DNA of 64,000 nucleotides from assembly GCA_003241895.1 (NCBI GenBank), contig QBLY01000005.1, forward strand, positions 87,641 through 151,640. The letters run 5' to 3'. Shown here in pieces: positions 21,122 to 30,037 of the stretch (position 1 is the first letter of the stretch; each line of letters opens with the position of its first letter). The stretch comes from Lysobacteraceae bacterium. Lineage in GTDB: Bacteria; Pseudomonadota; Gammaproteobacteria; Xanthomonadales; Xanthomonadaceae. The position numbers and the translations under genes were made by a program. Under the pieces are notes generated by a model. It saw only the letters and a program-made list of their open reading frames with translations, ran no database searches and had not been told where the DNA came from.

Positions 21122-21421
21122 ATGGCACTGACCAAGGCCGAGATGGCCGAACGTCTGTTCGAAGAAGTTGGATTGAACAAGCGTGAGGCCAAGGAATTCG
21201 TCGACTCCTTCTTCGATGCGTTGAGGGAAGCGCTGGAGCGTGGGCAGCAGGTCAAGCTGTCTGGCTTTGGCAACTTCGACCTGCGCCAGAAGAACCAGCG
21301 GCCCGGCCGCAACCCCAAGACCGGCGAAGAGATCCCGATCTCCGCGCGCACCGTCGTGACCTTCCGTCCTGGACAGAAACTGAAGGAACGCGTGGAGGCT
21401 TATGCTGGATCCGGGCAGTAA
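21122..21421 (+). CDS. ihfA: Integration host factor alpha subunit
   Basis: A 99-residue DNA-bending nucleoid protein of the HU/IHF family. [26 protein letters not shown] and [22 protein letters not shown] contain the beta-arm with the intercalating Pro (NPKTGE). Its position behind pheT is conserved across gammaproteobacteria and identifies it as the alpha rather than beta subunit. It overlaps the next gene by 20 bases. Confidence 0.97.
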   Translation: MALTKAEMAERLFEEVGLNKREAKEFVDSFFDALREALERGQQVKLSGFGNFDLRQKNQRPGRNPKTGEEIPISARTVVTFRPGQKLKERVEAYAGSGQ

Positions 21422-21758
21422 CCGAGAACTTCCGCCGATCCCGGCCAAGCGCTACTTCACCATTGGTGAGGTGAGCGAGCTTTGCGACGTGAAGCCGCAC
21501 GTGCTGCGCTACTGGGAAACCGAGTTCACCAGCCTCAAGCCGGTGAAGCGGCGCGGCAACCGCCGCTACTACCAGCGCCACGACGTGCTGATGATCCGGC
21601 AAATCCGCGGCCTGCTGTACGAACAGGGCTACACCATCTCCGGCGCCCGCCAGCGCCTGGAAGGCGAGGTGGGCCGTGTCGAGACCACCCTGTCCGCCCA
21701 GATCGTCAAGCAGGTGCGCATGGAGCTCGAAGAAGTCCTGCAGCTGCTGCGCCGCTGA
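21402..21758 (+). CDS. MerR-family transcriptional regulator
   Basis: A 118-residue protein with a single MerR winged helix ([22 protein letters not shown]...) and a short C-terminal coiled helix ([24 protein letters not shown]) for dimerisation; there is no effector domain or metal-binding Cys cluster. Small MerR proteins of this type regularly follow ihfA in gammaproteobacteria. The start overlaps the ihfA end by 20 bases, and tRNA-Pro follows. The regulated genes are unknown. Confidence 0.9.
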   Translation: MLDPGSNRELPPIPAKRYFTIGEVSELCDVKPHVLRYWETEFTSLKPVKRRGNRRYYQRHDVLMIRQIRGLLYEQGYTISGARQRLEGEVGRVETTLSAQIVKQVRMELEEVLQLLRR

Positions 21759-21816
21759 GCCGATGTTCAGCGTATAATCGCCATCCCGGCCGCAGGGTCG
21801 GGAAGCAACACCGAAT

Positions 21817-21893
21817 CGGGGCGTAGCGCAGCCTGGTAGCGCACTAGCATGGGGTGCTAGGGGTCGTGAGTTCGAATCTCACCGTCCCGACCA
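21817..21893 (+). tRNA. tRNA-Pro (GGG), CCA encoded
   Basis: The acceptor CGGGGCG pairs with CGTCCCG (one G-T pair), followed by discriminator A and CCA. The anticodon stem CTAGC-ATGGGGT-GCTAG gives anticodon GGG, and the T-loop AGTTCGAATCT is canonical. It lies directly behind the pheST-ihfA operon. Confidence 0.97.
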
Positions 21894-21934
21894 ATTCGTA
21901 ACGCCGTCCCGCTGCCCCGCGGGATCGCAAAGAG

Positions 21935-21958
21935 GAAGCCCGCCAATTGGCGGGCTTC
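21935..21958. terminator. Perfect palindrome between tRNA-Pro and the AsmA gene
   Basis: GAAGCCCGCCAA and TTGGCGGGCTTC form a 24-base perfect palindrome, followed by GTCGTTTC on the plus strand. It is 7 bases past the stop of the minus-strand AsmA gene and 41 bases past tRNA-Pro, so it can serve as a shared terminator for both convergent transcripts. Confidence 0.65.
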
Positions 21959-21964
21959 GTCGTT

Positions 21965-23959
21965 TCAGGGCCTGGGCTTTGGTTCGCGCTTGGGCTTGGG
22001 CCTGGCCGCAACGGCCTTTTCACGCACCTGCGCCTGGGCGCCGCCGGCGCAATCGGCGTTTTCGCCGGGGCCGGTTTCCACCAGCGCCAGCAGCGCCGCC
22101 GGCGGGGCGATGGTGAATAGTGCCGCGGCGATCGCGCCGCGCAACAACAGCGGCCCGCCCTGCGGCCGGATGGTCGGGTCCATGAAGGTGCCGCGCACGC
22201 GCAGCGGCGAGCGCAGGCTCAGCGGGCTGGAGTCCTTGGGCCGCGGCCGCAGCAGCAGGTCCAGCGATTCGTCGCGCAGGTCCACGGTGCCGTCCGCCAG
22301 CAGCAGCGTATCAGTGGTGTCGAAGGCGAAGGCGCGCGTGGTCATCACGCCCTTGGCCACCGAGAAATCGGCGAAGCCGCACCGCACCGGCACGACCCTG
22401 TCCTTGCCGATCAGGAATTTCAGCGCCTCCGCGATGTCCAGGCCGGCCAGCTCCAGCGTGAGGTTGCTGATGCGGCCGGGACCCATCGCCAAGCCCACGT
22501 CGCCGTCGGCGGTGGCCATCAGCTTGGCCACGGAATTGCCGCGCCCCGACACCTGCACGCGCCCGCCGATGCGGCCCGCGCTTTCCGGAGCGCCCTGGGG
22601 CACCAGCTTGGGCAGCTCCAGCCGACGCGCGCGCAGATCGATGGTGGCCGCGATCGGGTCCTGGCGCGAATCCAGGTGGACGCGCGCGGCGATGTCGCCA
22701 CCGGCCACGGTCAGGTCGAACGGGTCCAGGTGCAGGTCGCCGTCCGCCAGCTTCAGGTGCGCATCCATCGCTTCGAGCGGCAGCGTGGGCGAGATGACGC
22801 GGCTGGCGCGCAGGCGCACGTCGGCGTCCATCGAGCGCAGCTTGGTGACGTCGTAGGCCGCGGCGGGGAAGAAGCGGCGGTTGCCGGCGATGCGCGCGGG
22901 CCGGTTGCCTTCGCCGGCCTGCGGCTTGCCGCCCAGGAAGCCGGCGAGGTCGTCGAAGTCCAGGCGCTTGGAGCGCAGGTCGGCGGTGAACAGCGGGCGC
23001 GTGTTGCGCGTGTCCACGCTCAGGTCGCCGCTGAGGTCGGAGTCGCCCACGGTGCCGGAGATGCCCCGGTAGCTCCACACCAGCCCGCTGCGGCCCAGCT
23101 GGCCCTTGAGGTCGTAGGCCGACGTGGTGGGCAGCGCCAGGCCCAGCAGGGGGTAGAGCTGCGCCATGTCGCTGCCCGACAGCTCCAGTCCCAGGTTGAA
23201 TTCCGCGAGCTGCAGCGGCGCCCGCAGGCCGCCCACCACGCGTGCGCGGGTGCGGCCGGCGCGCGCCACGAGGTCGATGTGGAAGCGCTCGGTCGCGTCC
23301 ACCAGGGCCAGCGGTGAATCGATGCGGCCCTGCAGCTGGAAGTCGCTGTCGCGATAGCGGCCGTCGCCGGAAAGCAGCAGCGGCGCGAAGGCATCGGCGG
23401 CTTCCGGTTCGGCGCTGTTTACGTCCACGCCCAGGTCGGTTTCGCGCCGCACTTCGCGCAGGTGGAAGCGTCCTTTCTCCACCAGCAGCTGGCCAACGTC
23501 GGGCATGCGCATCGGCTCGTCGCGCCGCGCCGTTTCGTCGAACGCCCAGTTGGCGCGGCCATCGCCGTCGCGCTCAAGCCACAGCTCACCGCCTACCAGG
23601 CGCACGCGCGGCAGCACCACGTTGCCGCGCCACAGGTGCCAGATGGCCCATTCGATCTCGGCGTGGTCCACGCGCAACATCGTTTCGCGTTCGGCCCAGC
23701 CGGTGTTGCCCAGCACGATGCCGTCGGCAACCAGGGTGGTCCGGAACAGGCCCAGCTTGACGTCCAGGTCGCCTTCGATGCGGAACTCACGGCCGGTGGC
23801 GGCTTCCACCCGACGCTCGATCGGGCCCTTGAACCAGTTCCAGTCGAACAGCAGCCACAGCAGCGCCAGCAACAGCAGCAATAGCAACAGCAGCTGCGCC
23901 GTGCGGCGTCTGCGCAGGGCGGTCGGAGCGGCGGGGCTGACGGGCGCGGTCTGTTCCAT
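21965..23959 (-). CDS. AsmA-family inner-membrane protein
   Basis: A 664-residue protein with an Arg-rich N-terminus, one membrane helix (about 21-40, a run of Leu) and a long periplasmic domain. The AsmA signature follows the helix (WFKGPIERRVEAATGREFRIEGDLDVKLG), and the C-terminal half (LDIAEALKFLIGK..PVRCGFADFSVAKGVM) is the AsmA_2 region. AsmA-like proteins are long beta-groove bridges linked to outer-membrane lipid homeostasis; the exact cargo here is unknown. It is a single-gene unit, with a terminator on both sides. Confidence 0.9.
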   Translation of the reverse strand: MEQTAPVSPAAPTALRRRRTAQLLLLLLLLLALLWLLFDWNWFKGPIERRVEAATGREFRIEGDLDVKLGLFRTTLVADGIVLGNTGWAERETMLRVDHAEIEWAIWHLWRGNVVLPRVRLVGGELWLERDGDGRANWAFDETARRDEPMRMPDVGQLLVEKGRFHLREVRRETDLGVDVNSAEPEAADAFAPLLLSGDGRYRDSDFQLQGRIDSPLALVDATERFHIDLVARAGRTRARVVGGLRAPLQLAEFNLGLELSGSDMAQLYPLLGLALPTTSAYDLKGQLGRSGLVWSYRGISGTVGDSDLSGDLSVDTRNTRPLFTADLRSKRLDFDDLAGFLGGKPQAGEGNRPARIAGNRRFFPAAAYDVTKLRSMDADVRLRASRVISPTLPLEAMDAHLKLADGDLHLDPFDLTVAGGDIAARVHLDSRQDPIAATIDLRARRLELPKLVPQGAPESAGRIGGRVQVSGRGNSVAKLMATADGDVGLAMGPGRISNLTLELAGLDIAEALKFLIGKDRVVPVRCGFADFSVAKGVMTTRAFAFDTTDTLLLADGTVDLRDESLDLLLRPRPKDSSPLSLRSPLRVRGTFMDPTIRPQGGPLLLRGAIAAALFTIAPPAALLALVETGPGENADCAGGAQAQVREKAVAARPKPKREPKPRP

Positions 23960-24050
23960 GGCGCGAGTCTAGGCCGGTAATCCATCGGCAAAACCACGGG
24001 CAATCGCGGCCGTTCATGTTCCCGCCCGCCGCACCACTGGCCGCCATGCA

Positions 24051-24076
24051 ATAAGCCCGCCGGGTGGCGGGCTTAT
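24051..24076 (-). terminator. Terminator of the acyl-CoA dehydrogenase transcript
   Basis: ATAAGCCCGCC (24051-24061) and GGCGGGCTTAT (24066-24076) are perfect inverse complements with a 4-base loop, 23 bases past the minus-strand stop codon. Only a short T stretch follows on the minus strand. Confidence 0.65.
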
Positions 24077-24099
24077 CAGGCAAAGCGCTGGCGCTTCGG

Positions 24100-25890
24100 T
24101 CAGCTGTCGAACAGCGCCGCGTCCAGCGCCAGCAGGTTGGCGCTGCCGCTGCGCATGGCGGCGGCGTGGCTCTGGGTGCGCGGCAGTATGCGCGCGAAGT
24201 AGAACCGCGCCGTCTCGCGCTTGGCGGTCTTGAAGTCCGCCGGGTGGCTGCCTGCGTCGGCCGCGGCAACGGCCTTGGCCCACCAGAACGCCAGCGCCAC
24301 GTAGCCCGAGTAGAACAGGTAGTCCACCGACGCCGCGCCCACTTCATCGGCATTGGCCGTGGCCTTCTTGCCCACTTCGATGGTCAGCTCGCCCCACTGC
24401 CTGGCGATCTCGGCCAGCGGCAGGATGAACTCGGTGAGCGTGGTGTCGGCCGCGTGTTGGGTGCAGAAAGCCTGGATCATCTTCAGGAACTGCTGCAGGC
24501 CCGCGCCCTGGAGCTGCATGGTCTTGCGGCCCAGCAGGTCGAGCGCCTGGATGCCGGTGGTGCCTTCGTAGATGGTGGTGATGCGGGCGTCGCGCGCCAG
24601 CTGTTCCATGCCCCATTCGCGCACGTAGCCGTGGCCGCCGAAGCACTGCAGGGCGTGGTAGGTGCACTCGTTGCCCCACTCGGTGAGCATGCCTTTCACG
24701 ATAGGCGTCAGGAAGCCCAGCAGCACGTCGGCTTCCTTGCGCTCGGCCTCGTCCTTCGAGCGCTCCAGCACGTCCACCAGGGTGGCGGCGTGCAGGGCGA
24801 GCATGCGGCTGCCCTCGGCCAGCGACTTGCAGGTGAGCAGCATGCGGCGGATGTCGGGGTGCACGATCAGCGGGTCGGCCGGCTTGTCGGGGAACTTGGC
24901 GCCCGACAGCGAGCGGCCCTGCAGGCGGTCGCGCGAATAGTCGAGCGCGTTCTGGAACGCGCGGTCGATCAGCGCCAGGCCCTGCAGGCCGACGGCCAGG
25001 CGCGCGGTGTTCATCATGGTGAACATCGCATTGAGGCCTTTGTTGGCCTGGCCGATCAGGTAACCCTGGGCCCCGTCGAAGTTCATCACGCAGGTCACCG
25101 ACCCGTGGATGCCCATCTTGTGTTCGATCGAACCGCAGCGCACCGCGTTGCGTTCGCCCACGATGCCGTCGCGGCCGACCTTGACCTTGGGCACGATGAA
25201 CAGCGAAATGCCCTTCACGCCCGCGGGCGCATCGGGAAGGCGCGCCAGCACCAGGTGGATGATGTTGTCGGTGAAATCGTGTTCGCCGCCGGTGATGAAG
25301 ATCTTGGTGCCGGTGACGGCGTAGCTGCCGTCGGCCTGCGGTTCGGCCTTGGTCTTGAGCAGGCCCAGGTCGGAGCCGCAGTGCGGTTCGGTCAGGCACA
25401 TGGTGCCGGTCCACTCGCCGGCGATGATCTTCTTGAGGAAGACTTCCTGCTGCCAGGATTCACCGTGGTGCTTGAGTGCCTCGGTGGCGCCGTGCGAGAG
25501 CAGCGGGTAGTTGCCCCAGCTGAGGTTGGCGGCGTCGATCATTTCCTTGAGCGCGGCGCCGAAGCTTTCCGGCAGGTCCTGGCCGCCCATCGCCTCGGGC
25601 GCGGTGATGCCGGCCCAGCCGCCCTCGACGAACTGTGCGTAGGCTTCCTTGAAGCCAGGGGGCGTGGTGACCGCGCCGGTGGCCTTGTCATACACGCAGC
25701 CGATTTCGTCGCCGACGCCGTTGAGCGGGGCCAGGACGGTCTGGGTGAACTTGGCGGCCTCGTCCATCACCGCGTCCAGCAGGTCGCGCTGGGCGTGTTC
25801 GATGCCGAGCCTGGCGTAGAGCTTGTCGGCTTCGATGACGTCGTAGAGCGCGAACTTCATGTCGCGCACGGGAGCGGTGTAGCGGTTCAT
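24100..25890 (-). CDS. Acyl-CoA dehydrogenase, large C-terminal-domain type
   Basis: A 596-residue FAD flavoenzyme that introduces the alpha-beta double bond into acyl-CoA. It has an N-terminal extension (KFALYDVIEADKLYARLG), the FAD-binding CLTEPHCGSDLGLLKT region, IFITGGEHDF, and near the C-terminal core ARITTIYEGTTGIQALDLLGRK with the catalytic-region Glu; an extra C-terminal domain (about 470-596) marks the long class also annotated as 3-methylmercaptopropionyl-CoA dehydrogenase (DmdC)-like. I chose ATG 25890 because GAGGAAAA precedes it and the N-terminus MNRYTAPVRDMKFAL is typical; the frame extends further upstream without conservation. Likely cotranscribed with the lipoprotein gene upstream (19-base gap). 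Substrate chain length cannot be inferred. Confidence 0.93.
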   Translation of the reverse strand: MNRYTAPVRDMKFALYDVIEADKLYARLGIEHAQRDLLDAVMDEAAKFTQTVLAPLNGVGDEIGCVYDKATGAVTTPPGFKEAYAQFVEGGWAGITAPEAMGGQDLPESFGAALKEMIDAANLSWGNYPLLSHGATEALKHHGESWQQEVFLKKIIAGEWTGTMCLTEPHCGSDLGLLKTKAEPQADGSYAVTGTKIFITGGEHDFTDNIIHLVLARLPDAPAGVKGISLFIVPKVKVGRDGIVGERNAVRCGSIEHKMGIHGSVTCVMNFDGAQGYLIGQANKGLNAMFTMMNTARLAVGLQGLALIDRAFQNALDYSRDRLQGRSLSGAKFPDKPADPLIVHPDIRRMLLTCKSLAEGSRMLALHAATLVDVLERSKDEAERKEADVLLGFLTPIVKGMLTEWGNECTYHALQCFGGHGYVREWGMEQLARDARITTIYEGTTGIQALDLLGRKTMQLQGAGLQQFLKMIQAFCTQHAADTTLTEFILPLAEIARQWGELTIEVGKKATANADEVGAASVDYLFYSGYVALAFWWAKAVAAADAGSHPADFKTAKRETARFYFARILPRTQSHAAAMRSGSANLLALDAALFDS

Positions 25891-25909
25891 GCAGTTTTTT
25901 CCTCGTGGT

Positions 25910-26374
25910 TCAGCGCAGGACGCCGGCCAGGCCGGGCACCGGGTCGAGCGCACTCTGGTAGTCGAAGGGGTGGTCGGTGGCCGGCTCGCTGCTGGCGATG
26001 CGGCCGGTGAGCTGGTAGCGCACGGCGCGGCGGCTGGCCAGCGCCTGGTCCACGGCGGCCTTGGGGCCGGCGGCGGGGGTGAAGACGTGCTGCACGAGTT
26101 CGTTCGAGCCCGGGCCCACGCTCAGGCCCGGGTCGATGTTGATGCGGGTGGCTTCCTGGCCGTCCACGGTGAGCGTGGCCTCAAGGCGCGAGAAACGCAT
26201 CGGCACGGTGCTGTAGTTCTGGATTCGCACCTGGGCGACCCACTGGCCGTCGGCCTGCACACGCACTTCCTTCAGGCTGGCCTGCGGCGGAAAGATCCGT
26301 TTGGGTGGGCCACTGGCGCAACCGGCGACGGCAACCAGGACCATCAGGGCGAGGGCGGCGAAGGGCTTGCGCAT
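25910..26374 (-). CDS. LEA14-like lipoprotein
   Basis: A 154-residue lipoprotein: signal peptide with lipobox VAGC (Cys19), followed by a beta-rich domain (LKEVRVQADGQWVAQVRIQNYSTVPMRFSRLEATLTVDGQ) resembling the LEA_2/WHy fold of late-embryogenesis proteins. Residues after the Cys are Ala-Ser, compatible with outer-membrane sorting. Function of bacterial members is not established. It lies just upstream of the acyl-CoA dehydrogenase in the same direction. Confidence 0.75.
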   Translation of the reverse strand: MRKPFAALALMVLVAVAGCASGPPKRIFPPQASLKEVRVQADGQWVAQVRIQNYSTVPMRFSRLEATLTVDGQEATRINIDPGLSVGPGSNELVQHVFTPAAGPKAAVDQALASRRAVRYQLTGRIASSEPATDHPFDYQSALDPVPGLAGVLR

Positions 26375-26438
26375 GGGCGTCGTCCGGCGGCTGGGGAATC
26401 TGTTCGAGCATACCAGCCCGTACGTTGCGGCGGCAGGA

Positions 26439-26972
26439 TCAGCCAGGCGGAACGACCACGATCAGCTCGTCCAGGTCGTAGCCCAGCATCCTTGCGCGGC
26501 TCTTGAGGCCCTCGAAAGTCGGGGCGTCCAGCGCCGGCTCGCGCGACAGGAACCACAGGTATTCACGGCCGGGCTCGCCGACGATGGCCCACTGGTAGTC
26601 CGCGTCGATGGCGATCACCCAATAGTCGGCCCAGACGAAGGGCAGGGCCGACAGCCAGGCCGGCGCGAAGCGCACCTCCAGCTTGGCCGGGTTGCCGCCG
26701 GCCAGGCGGGCCTCGCCTTCGGACGCCATGGTTTTGCCGTCGGCCTTGACGCAGGCGTTGCGCACGGCGATGGTGCCGTTCTCGCGCGGGGTGTAGGTGG
26801 CGGTGATGTCGCGCACGCATTTGCGCTCGAAATACATCGGCAGGCGGGCGATTTCGTGCCACGTGCCGGCGTAGCGGGCCAGGTCCAGGTCGGGCACGGC
26901 CTGCAGCGGCGGCTGGGCAAGGGCGGGGGTGCTGACCAGCAGCAGCAGCGGAAGCATCAAGCGGCGGACCAT
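26439..26972 (-). CDS. Bacterial lipocalin (Blc-like)
   Basis: A 177-residue secreted lipocalin. Signal peptide MVRRLMLPLLLLVSTPALA; the mature protein begins LQAVPDLDLARYAGTWHEIARLPMYFERKC, holding the GxW lipocalin motif, with WADYWVIAIDADYQWAIVGEP and the C-terminal helix. E. coli Blc is a lipoprotein; here I see no lipobox Cys, so it is probably a soluble periplasmic form. The family binds lysophospholipids and other hydrophobic ligands. Confidence 0.9.
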   Translation of the reverse strand: MVRRLMLPLLLLVSTPALAQPPLQAVPDLDLARYAGTWHEIARLPMYFERKCVRDITATYTPRENGTIAVRNACVKADGKTMASEGEARLAGGNPAKLEVRFAPAWLSALPFVWADYWVIAIDADYQWAIVGEPGREYLWFLSREPALDAPTFEGLKSRARMLGYDLDELIVVVPPG

Positions 26973-27040
26973 GGCGGGGCTCCTGGTCGCAAAGGGTCCT
27001 CAGGGTAGCGACCGGGCCCATGCATGGCCCGTGAACCGGC

Positions 27041-27394
27041 TCAGTCGGTGGTGTCGGCCTTGGCCTGCATCTGCGCAGCGAGCTGGTCCTGGAACGCCTC
27101 GAAACCCAGGCCCTGGTCGGCGGCTTCCTGGTGTGCGGCGGCGCGCAGCGTGGCCGAGAACACCAGGTCCACCTCGCGTCCCTCGCCGCGTAGCAGGGCC
27201 GCGGCGCGCTTGAGGATGGCCAGCACGTGCGCCGCACTGTGCGACGTGCCGGCGATCTTGCCGTCCAGGCCCAGCACCCATTCGTTGTCCTTGAACACGA
27301 TGCCGCCCAGCAGCTTGCCGTCCGGGTCGCGCAGCTGGGCGTGGGGTTCGCCGAGCTTGTCGGAGGCAATGGTCCTGGTGGGGCGCTTGGGCAT
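27041..27394 (-). CDS. Conserved-looking protein of unknown function
   Basis: A 117-residue soluble protein beginning MPKRPTRTIASDKLGEPHAQLRDPDGKLLGGIVFKDNEWVLG, then an Ala-rich helical part and a helix (FEAFQDQLAAQMQAKADTTD). No signal peptide, membrane helix or catalytic motif is seen, and I do not recognise the family. It stands alone between the lipocalin and the divergent catalase gene. Codon use and the absence of a better frame favour a real gene. Confidence 0.65.
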   Translation of the reverse strand: MPKRPTRTIASDKLGEPHAQLRDPDGKLLGGIVFKDNEWVLGLDGKIAGTSHSAAHVLAILKRAAALLRGEGREVDLVFSATLRAAAHQEAADQGLGFEAFQDQLAAQMQAKADTTD

Positions 27395-27537
27395 GGAGAA
27401 TCCGTGAGAGGGTGAGTTGATAGGCGGCGTGGCTCGATCCGGGTGCCCGCTTGTAGCCTATGGGAAAGGAATTTTACACCTCCGGGGTTAGTCTTCGGTT
27501 GTCGTCGCCTTTGCGTCTCCCCACAGCCAAGGTTCCC

Positions 27538-28584
27538 ATGCCTTCTCATGAACCCCTGACAACCCGGAGCAAGTCACTCCGCCTGGCCGCCATTGCCGCC
27601 GCGCTTGGCGCGGCCGGGCTGGCCCTGGTCTACACGGCGGGCTGGCTGCCTTCCAGCAAGCTGTCGCCATCGGCCATCGTCAACACCCTGCAGGGTAGCG
27701 GCATCCACGAAAGCTTCCGCCGCGCGCATGCGAAGGGGCTTTGCGTGGCGGGCACGTTTAGTTCGGACGGGGCGCTGTCGACTTATTCCCGCGCCGGCGC
27801 GTTCGGCAAGGGCAGCGTGCCGGTGATCGGACGCCTTTCCACCGGCGGCGGCAACCCGACTGCGCCGGATGCATCCGCGGGCGTGCGCAGCCTGGCCCTG
27901 CAGTTCAGCCTGCCGGACGGCCAGCAGTGGCGCACCGCCATGAACACGCCGCCGGTGCTGCCGGTCGGCACGCCGGAGAAGTTCCACCAGCAGCTGCAGG
28001 CGCTCACGCCCGGCCCGGCGACCGGCAAGCCCGATCCCGCGCGCATCGGCGCCTTCTTCGCCGCGAATCCCGAAAGCGCCGAGTTCCGCGCCTGGCAGGC
28101 AGCCAACGTGCCCAGCTCCAGCTTCGCTACCACGCGCTATCACTCGATCAATGCCTTCGTGCTGGTGGCCGCCAACGGCACGCGCCAGGCGGTGCGCTGG
28201 GCCATGGTGCCGCAGGCAGTGGCCGAGCCGCTGGGCGAAGGTCCGCACGAACGCGATTCACTGCAGGATGAATTCACCGCGCGCCTGGGCAGTGCGCCGG
28301 TGCGCTGGGCCATGGAGTTCACGCTGGCCGGGCCGGACGACGTCACCGCCGATGCCACCAAGGCGTGGCCCGAGTCACGGCAGCGCGTCGTGGCCGGCGT
28401 GCTCGAGATCATCACAACAAGCCCGCAGGACGGCGGCGACTGCAACCGCATCAACTTCGACCCGCTGGTGCTGCCTGGCGGCATCGAAGCTTCCGACGAT
28501 CCAATCCTTGCCGCGCGGTCCGCGGCCTACGCCGAATCGCTGCACCGTCGTGCGCGAGAAACCTACCAGGAGGCCGCGCCGTGA
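27538..28584 (+). CDS. Membrane-anchored catalase-family (SrpA-like) haem protein
   Basis: A 348-residue protein with a short cytosolic tail, one N-terminal membrane anchor (about 16-38) and a periplasmic minimal catalase fold. The distal His lies in SFRRAHAKGLCVAGTF, and the proximal haem Tyr in the RSAAY (RxxxY) motif near the C-terminus. It lacks the extra domains of cytosolic catalases. ATG 27538 has AAGG 5 bases upstream; the frame upstream is not conserved. Its stop overlaps the GTG start of the cytochrome b561 gene, so the pair probably forms one peroxidase/oxidoreductase system receiving electrons from the quinone pool (inference). Confidence 0.88.
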   Translation: MPSHEPLTTRSKSLRLAAIAAALGAAGLALVYTAGWLPSSKLSPSAIVNTLQGSGIHESFRRAHAKGLCVAGTFSSDGALSTYSRAGAFGKGSVPVIGRLSTGGGNPTAPDASAGVRSLALQFSLPDGQQWRTAMNTPPVLPVGTPEKFHQQLQALTPGPATGKPDPARIGAFFAANPESAEFRAWQAANVPSSSFATTRYHSINAFVLVAANGTRQAVRWAMVPQAVAEPLGEGPHERDSLQDEFTARLGSAPVRWAMEFTLAGPDDVTADATKAWPESRQRVVAGVLEIITTSPQDGGDCNRINFDPLVLPGGIEASDDPILAARSAAYAESLHRRARETYQEAAP

Positions 28585-29246
28585 GCGCCGATCTCCGGGA
28601 AACGAAGCGCTACGGTCGCCCGGCGCGCTGGCTGCACTGGTCGATGGCGCTGCTGATCATCGGCATGGTGTTCGTGGGCGCGGCCATGGTGGACAGCGTG
28701 GCCACCTGGCAGCCCACCGCGGTGCAGCTGCACAAATGGCTGGGCCTGACCCTGCTGGTGCTGGTGACGCTGCGGCTTGCATACCGCCTGAGGCATCGCG
28801 CGCCGGCACTGCCGTCCGACCTGCCCAAGCTGCAGGCGCTGGGTGCGCGCGCCGCCCATGTGGGCCTGTACCTGCTGATGTTCGCGATGCCGCTGCTGGG
28901 TTGGGCGATGCAGGGCGCCGCCGGTACGCCCGTGATGATGCCCGGCGGCTGGGTGCTGCCCGCGCTGCTGGCACCGGACCTGGCCACGTATGGTTTGCTG
29001 CGCGACCTGCATGCGCTGTTCGCGTACACGCTGTTTGCTCTGATCCTGCTGCACGCGGGCGCCGGCCTTTACCACGGCTTCGTGAGGCGCGACGGGGTGC
29101 TGGAATCGATGACGGGCGGCGACCAGGTATTCACGTCCGATGAGCCCCCGTTGGCATCGTCGAATTCAACGCCGTCGAGCGACACCGACACTCCGCCATC
29201 GCCGCTTGGGTCCTCACGCCCCAACGAAAACGCCCCACCGGGCTGA
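28581..29246 (+). CDS. Cytochrome b561 (di-haem membrane cytochrome)
   Basis: A 221-residue protein with four predicted membrane helices and paired His haem ligands (RPARWLHWSMALL, VQLHKWLGLTLL, LLRDLHALFAYTLF, LLHAGAGLYH). This is the bacterial cytochrome b561 class that passes electrons from quinol to periplasmic partners. The GTG start at 28581 has a strong AGGAGG (28568-28573) and overlaps the catalase stop by four bases. The C-terminal tail (about 185-221) is Ser/Pro-rich, disordered and unusual in length. Confidence 0.9.
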   Translation: MSADLRETKRYGRPARWLHWSMALLIIGMVFVGAAMVDSVATWQPTAVQLHKWLGLTLLVLVTLRLAYRLRHRAPALPSDLPKLQALGARAAHVGLYLLMFAMPLLGWAMQGAAGTPVMMPGGWVLPALLAPDLATYGLLRDLHALFAYTLFALILLHAGAGLYHGFVRRDGVLESMTGGDQVFTSDEPPLASSNSTPSSDTDTPPSPLGSSRPNENAPPG

Positions 29247-29261
29247 GAGCCAGGCGGGGCG
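29231..29261 (+). terminator. Hairpin straddling the cytochrome b561 stop codon
   Basis: A 14-bp imperfect stem (29231-29244 with 29248-29261, two mismatches) is followed by GGTTTTCG. It overlaps the TGA at 29244-29246 and lies in front of the convergent tRNA-Phe, so it may terminate the catalase operon. Confidence 0.45.
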
Positions 29262-29273
29262 CGGTTTTCGAAC

Positions 29274-29349
29274 TGGTGGCCGAGGACGGAATTGAACCGC
29301 CGACACGGGGATTTTCAATCCCCTGCTCTACCAACTGAGCTACTCGGCC
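29274..29349 (-). tRNA. tRNA-Phe (GAA), CCA encoded
   Basis: On the minus strand the acceptor GGCCGAG pairs with CTCGGCC, followed by discriminator A and CCA. The anticodon stem-loop GGGGA-TTGAAAA-TCCCC gives anticodon GAA, and the T-loop GGTTCAATTCC is canonical. Confidence 0.97.
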
Positions 29350-29565
29350 AGGAACTGGCTGGAACGCGCTTTCGGCGAGGCCGGAGCGAGCGCGAGATGA
29401 TAACGGAACCGGGCTGGGCTAGGCAAGCCGACCCGGTGGTGCCGGCCGGCGCGCCCCAGTCCTAAACACCTGATGAACGTTCACATCGCAAGGTATGGGC
29501 GGCGGGCGGGCCCAGTAGTAAGTTCGAGGAGGGCCCGACCGGGGTCCATTGAACGGAGCGCAACC

Positions 29566-30018
29566 ATGTCCCTTCGCCTTGCCCTTCTCACCTTCGGCGC
29601 ATCCCTTGGCATGGCGATTGCCGCCCCGGCGATTGCGCTCAACAGTGACGCGGACGATTCCAAGGACGCCATCAAGCTGGAGGCTGCGCGCGCCAACGCC
29701 GCCGATCCGGTAAAGACGGTTCGCTTCATCCGGGCCATTGACAGCTATGAAGTGATCGGCGGCACGTCCGTCCTGGTTTGGGAAACCAACACCAAGGCAT
29801 GGCTGGTCGAGGTGCGTGCCGGCGAAAGCTGCCAGGCGCGCCACCTGGACCGCAGCTGGGCCGTCGGCCTGGAAGCCGCCTACGACACCATGAACACCAG
29901 CAATGGCTACGTGGTTGGCCGGGACCGCATGCGCTGCAAGATCACCGAGATCCGCGAAGTGAACGTGCCGGCCATGCGCGAGGCCCAGCGCACCGCCCAA
30001 ATGGCATCCACGGACTGA
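29566..30018 (+). CDS. Secreted DUF6491-like protein
   Basis: A 150-residue protein with a signal peptide (MSLRLALLTFGASLGMAIAAPAIA) and a small mature domain: RFIRAIDSYEVIGGTSVLVWET, then ESCQARHLDRSWAVGL and two or more Cys. The pattern (a Tyr/Trp 'determines how to represent a parameter' strand pair followed by Cys) resembles DUF6491 proteins common in Xanthomonads; the match is by eye. ATG 29566 has GGAG 8 bases upstream, whereas the longer frame from 29473 would bury the signal peptide. Function unknown. A terminator follows. Confidence 0.75.
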   Translation: MSLRLALLTFGASLGMAIAAPAIALNSDADDSKDAIKLEAARANAADPVKTVRFIRAIDSYEVIGGTSVLVWETNTKAWLVEVRAGESCQARHLDRSWAVGLEAAYDTMNTSNGYVVGRDRMRCKITEIREVNVPAMREAQRTAQMASTD

Positions 30019-30037
30019 CTGCTCCGGGTTTGTGCCG

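Noticed and set aside
24064..26010. 648-codon plus-strand open frame opposite the acyl-CoA dehydrogenase
   Set aside because: GC-driven shadow; the minus frame holds the FAD and catalytic motifs.
27461..27500. Possible ECF sigma-factor promoter (GGAATTTT, then GGTTAG) before the catalase gene
   Set aside because: Spacing and -10 do not fit a defined ECF consensus well enough; could be chance.
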